Source: Latescibacteria bacterium UBA6620
Lineage (GTDB): Bacteria > Latescibacterota > UBA2968
Reading direction: 5' to 3'
Assembly: GCA_002433075.1 (NCBI GenBank)
Contig: DJHM01000043.1
Location: 42,572-70,873, forward strand
Length of the DNA: 28,302 nt
In this document: positions 26,154-28,302 of the stretch, piece after piece
Layout of the letters: each line of letters starts with the position of its first letter
Position numbering within the stretch: the stretch's first letter is position 1
Notes under the pieces: model-generated
Told to the model about the DNA's origin: nothing
Seen by the model: only the letters and a program-made list of their open reading frames with translations
The model's database searches: none
Program-made: the position numbers and the translations under genes

Positions 26154-26782
26154 GCCGTCGCCCGCCACGCAGCGACCAGATACTGGAGGCCCGACACCAC
26201 CGCCAGAACCGTCACCACGCCGACTGCGCCGTTCACGAGTGTCGCCTCCCACGCGCCTGTCAACGTGTAGACCTCGACCCCGTATTCGAGCAACGTGCCC
26301 TGAACGGCCAGCGCCAGCATGATGCACGAAACCACGACCAGCTGCAGCATCGTCTTGATCTTCGCGAAGAACGAAGTCTCCAGCGGGTGTCCTTTCCGGA
26401 TCAGCAGAGTTCTGAGCAATGTGATCGCGACATCCCGCACGAGGGTCACGATCACCAGCCACGCGTGAACCAGCTGCATCATCACGAATGCCACGAGCGC
26501 CGACGACACCAGCAGCTTGTCCGCCAGGGGATCCATGAATCTGCCGAACTCGGTCGTCGTTCCCGCCCTTCTCGCGATCCGCCCGTCGTAGAGGTCGGTC
26601 AATGCCGCGAGGCCGAACACCACACACCCCGACACGCGTGCATACCACAACTCAGAGAACAGTAGAAGGAGGTAGACCGGGGTAAGAATGATTCGAATCA
26701 CCGTCAGGACGTTCGGAATCGTCCAGAGCAGGTCGCCTTCGTGAGCGACGGGGTCCGGGACCATGGTCTTGGCCGCTTCCAC
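26150..26782 (-). CDS. pgsA: CDP-diacylglycerol--glycerol-3-phosphate 3-phosphatidyltransferase
   Basis: This 210-residue integral membrane enzyme swaps CMP for glycerol-3-phosphate to make phosphatidylglycerol phosphate. The CDP-alcohol phosphotransferase motif D-G-x2-A-R-x8-G-x3-D-x3-D is present as LYDGRIARRAGTTTEFGRFMDPLADK. TIPNVLTVIRIILTPVYL forms the first membrane segment, and five or so further hydrophobic stretches follow. The start is GTG 26782, which shares its first base with the recR stop (TAGTG); ATG 26764 is an alternative. It is followed by pgpA, so two steps of phosphatidylglycerol synthesis are coupled. Confidence 0.92.
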   Translation of the reverse strand: MEAAKTMVPDPVAHEGDLLWTIPNVLTVIRIILTPVYLLLLFSELWYARVSGCVVFGLAALTDLYDGRIARRAGTTTEFGRFMDPLADKLLVSSALVAFVMMQLVHAWLVIVTLVRDVAITLLRTLLIRKGHPLETSFFAKIKTMLQLVVVSCIMLALAVQGTLLEYGVEVYTLTGAWEATLVNGAVGVVTVLAVVSGLQYLVAAWRATA

Positions 26783-27378
26783 TACAGTTGCCTTCGCCCT
26801 TCGAGCGCGCGGCTCAACGTAACCTGGTCGGCAAGCGCCAAATCGCTGCCAACGGGAAGCCCCCGGGCGATCTGCGTCACCTCTACAGGGGCACCCGCCA
26901 GGAGTTGACTCAGGTACTGCGCCGTCGCGTCTCCCTCCACCGTCGGTTCGTTGGCCAGGATCACCTCCTGAACTTCTCCCCCCGCGATTCGATCGGGTAA
27001 CGAGGCCAGGTTCAGGTCTTCCGGGCTGACCCCTTCGAGCGGCGAAAGCCGCCCGCCGAGCACGTGATAGACACCGCGAAAGTGGGCGGTGCGTTCGACG
27101 GCCAGGAGATTGGCCACGGTATCCACGACCATCAGGAGTGTCCGGTCTCTTCTCGAGTCGTCACAGATCGAACACGGATCCGTCAGCCCCAGATTCCCGC
27201 AAACCGTACACGACTTCACGTTGGTCTTCACATCGACCATAAGGTCCGCCAGACGTCGCACTTCTTCCGTGTCCCACGTCAGCATATCGAGCGCAATCCG
27301 GCGGGCAGACTTCGGCCCCACCCCGGGCAGTCTGTTCAACCCCTTGGCCAGTCGATCAATGGGACTCTCACTGTTCAA
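26782..27378 (-). CDS. recR: Recombination mediator RecR
   Basis: RecR works with RecF/RecO to load RecA at gaps. The 198-residue protein has the helix-hairpin-helix LNRLPGVGPKSARRIAL, the four-cysteine zinc finger (Cys57, Cys60, Cys69, Cys72) and a Toprim domain with VILANEPTVEGDATAQYL. The start is TTG 27378 with GGGAG six bases upstream; no better start exists. It follows ybaB and dnaX, a widely conserved trio. Confidence 0.95.
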   Translation of the reverse strand: MNSESPIDRLAKGLNRLPGVGPKSARRIALDMLTWDTEEVRRLADLMVDVKTNVKSCTVCGNLGLTDPCSICDDSRRDRTLLMVVDTVANLLAVERTAHFRGVYHVLGGRLSPLEGVSPEDLNLASLPDRIAGGEVQEVILANEPTVEGDATAQYLSQLLAGAPVEVTQIARGLPVGSDLALADQVTLSRALEGRRQL

Positions 27379-27403
27379 CCGTCACTCCCGATCTCCGCTC
27401 TTA

Positions 27404-27434
27404 AATTCTCGATTCTCAATCTTCGATTCTCGAT
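27404..27434. repeat. Short imperfect direct repeats between ybaB and recR
   Basis: Three near-copies of ATTCTC(G/A)AT occur back to back (27405-27413, 27412-27420 and 27426-27434) within the 57-base gap between the genes. On the minus strand they read as GAATCGAGAAT-like units. The composition is much more AT-rich than the flanking genes. No function is evident. Confidence 0.6.
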
Positions 27435-27435
27435 G

Positions 27436-27765
27436 CTATATGCCCAGCCCCTGCATCATGCCCGGCGGAATCATGCCGGCAGTCGCCTTCTGCATCTCCT
27501 GCTCTGCCACGGCCTGTGCTTTTTCGCGCGATTGCTGGATCGCGGCGAGGACAAGATCCTCGAGCATATCGACGTCTTCCGGATCGACCACCTCCGGGTT
27601 GATCTTGATAGACAGGATCTCCTGATGCCCGTTCGCCGTGACGACGACCATTCCACCACCCGCGTCCCCCTCCACCTGCTTGCCCCCGAGCTCCTCCTGG
27701 ACCTTCGCCATCTTGGCCTGGAGTTTCTGGGCCTGCTTCATCATCCCACCCTTGCCTTTTGCCAT
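27436..27765 (-). CDS. ybaB: YbaB/EbfC nucleoid-associated protein
   Basis: The 109-residue protein begins with a glycine/methionine-rich tail and a coiled-coil helix (MMKQAQKLQAKMAKVQEEL). Next come VVVTANGHQEILSIKINPEVV and DVDMLEDLVLAAIQQSREKA, ending with a methionine/glycine-rich tail (GMIPPGMMQGLG). This is the standard layout of the dimeric DNA-binding YbaB family. ATG 27765 has GGAGG four bases upstream. It lies between dnaX and recR as in most bacteria. Confidence 0.95.
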   Translation of the reverse strand: MAKGKGGMMKQAQKLQAKMAKVQEELGGKQVEGDAGGGMVVVTANGHQEILSIKINPEVVDPEDVDMLEDLVLAAIQQSREKAQAVAEQEMQKATAGMIPPGMMQGLGI

Positions 27766-27782
27766 TTGTCCTCCGAACCGGA

Positions 27783-28302
27783 CTACCGCCCTACGATCTC
27801 ACCGTCGAAAATCTTGAGCGCCGTCTGCACTCGCTCGTCCTCCTCGACGCGCCTTTCCTGCTTCACCTCTTCAGGATCTTCGTCGTAATCCACCTCGCAG
27901 ACAAGCCGAAGATCGAGACCGAACATTGCCTTCAATACCTGCTCGACCGATTCGTGATTGCGCCGCACCTGGTTCGCGTGGAAATCTCGTGTTCGCTTGA
28001 ACACCACAAGCAGCTGGTTGTCATCCAGGCTGCGTGGCTCACACTCGCTCAGAAACGTCCCCACAGACACTTTTTCTTCACGCACCGTGGCCACGACATC
28101 CTCCCATCGTGACCGGATACCTTCTATCGTCGCGGGCGTCGCGGTTCCGGCGTGCTCCTCCTCGCGATCTGCTTCAGGCTCAACCGTTGGCGGAGGGGGC
28201 GATTCGTCGCCGTTGCCCTCCTCGTTCTTCCGCCCCGCAGGCTGTGACGGCGCCCGGGGCGTCGGCTTCCGGGGGGAGAGCGGTACGGGCCTGGCCCGCG
28301 CG
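27783..28302 (-). CDS. dnaX: DNA polymerase III subunit gamma/tau, C-terminal part (runs off the window)
   Basis: The last 172 codons of a larger gene are visible; the 5' part lies beyond the window end. They begin with a proline/arginine-rich linker (VPLSPRKPTPRAPSQP, then acidic EPEADREEEH). A folded C-terminal domain starting RWEDVVATVREEKVSVGTFL and containing LLVVFKRTRDFHANQVRRN follows, typical of the tau-type tail that contacts the polymerase. The AAA+ clamp-loader core is not in view, so the identification rests on this tail and on the following ybaB-recR genes. Confidence 0.88.
   Translation of the reverse strand, partial: ARARPVPLSPRKPTPRAPSQPAGRKNEEGNGDESPPPPTVEPEADREEEHAGTATPATIEGIRSRWEDVVATVREEKVSVGTFLSECEPRSLDDNQLLVVFKRTRDFHANQVRRNHESVEQVLKAMFGLDLRLVCEVDYDEDPEEVKQERRVEEDERVQTALKIFDGEIVGR

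Noticed and set aside
26154..26648. N-terminal extension of the pgpA frame
   Set aside because: The extra residues are a shadow of pgsA in another frame, and TTG 26153 gives the normal family length and a TTGA overlap.

Overview
The window looks like chromosomal DNA from a GC-rich Gram-negative bacterium. It encodes two Omp85-type outer-membrane barrels, an NtrY/NtrX two-component pair with a candidate sigma-54 promoter, and a bacterial run of housekeeping genes that includes a geranylgeranylglyceryl-phosphate-synthase-family protein. That mixture, together with Gfo/Idh oxidoreductases and sugar-isomerase-like proteins, suggests an uncultured FCB-type lineage (Gemmatimonadota, Latescibacterota or similar). 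This placement is an inference from gene content only. I saw no rRNA, tRNA, CRISPR array or complete mobile element.

Region 1 (1-5850) is a patchy, decaying zone. It begins with the first codons of an IS3-family OrfA joined to a glycosyltransferase missing both ends, followed by a receiver-domain remnant. An intact amino-acid-dehydrogenase-like gene comes next, with a glycogen branching enzyme gene directly behind it that is broken by seven separate lesions. A convergent intact uridine-kinase-family gene follows, then a sugar isomerase/epimerase gene with two frameshifts. Lesions stop abruptly near 5.85 kb.

Region 2 (5940-11966, plus strand) is one operon: single-POTRA Omp85 protein, DUF4390 exported protein, NtrY-type histidine kinase, NtrX-type sigma-54 activator, and a POTRA-less Omp85-like barrel. 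The junctions are tight or overlapping. A sequence matching the -24/-12 sigma-54 consensus lies just upstream, so the activator may control its own operon together with outer-membrane proteins. This is the most interesting candidate system here.

Region 3 (12065-28302, minus strand) is a long co-directional housekeeping run. In transcription order it carries dnaX (partial), ybaB, recR, pgsA, pgpA, thpR, then a strong promoter and recA, recX, alaS, a GGGP-synthase-like gene, a PfkB kinase, ptsH, ptsI, a sugar-phosphate nucleotidylyltransferase, metK, ahcY and a Gfo/Idh oxidoreductase. Many junctions are overlapping stop/start codons. Two genes (recX and the nucleotidylyltransferase) appear to need CTG start codons. 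The run links replication/recombination, lipid head-group synthesis, a permease-less PTS phosphorelay and the activated-methyl cycle.
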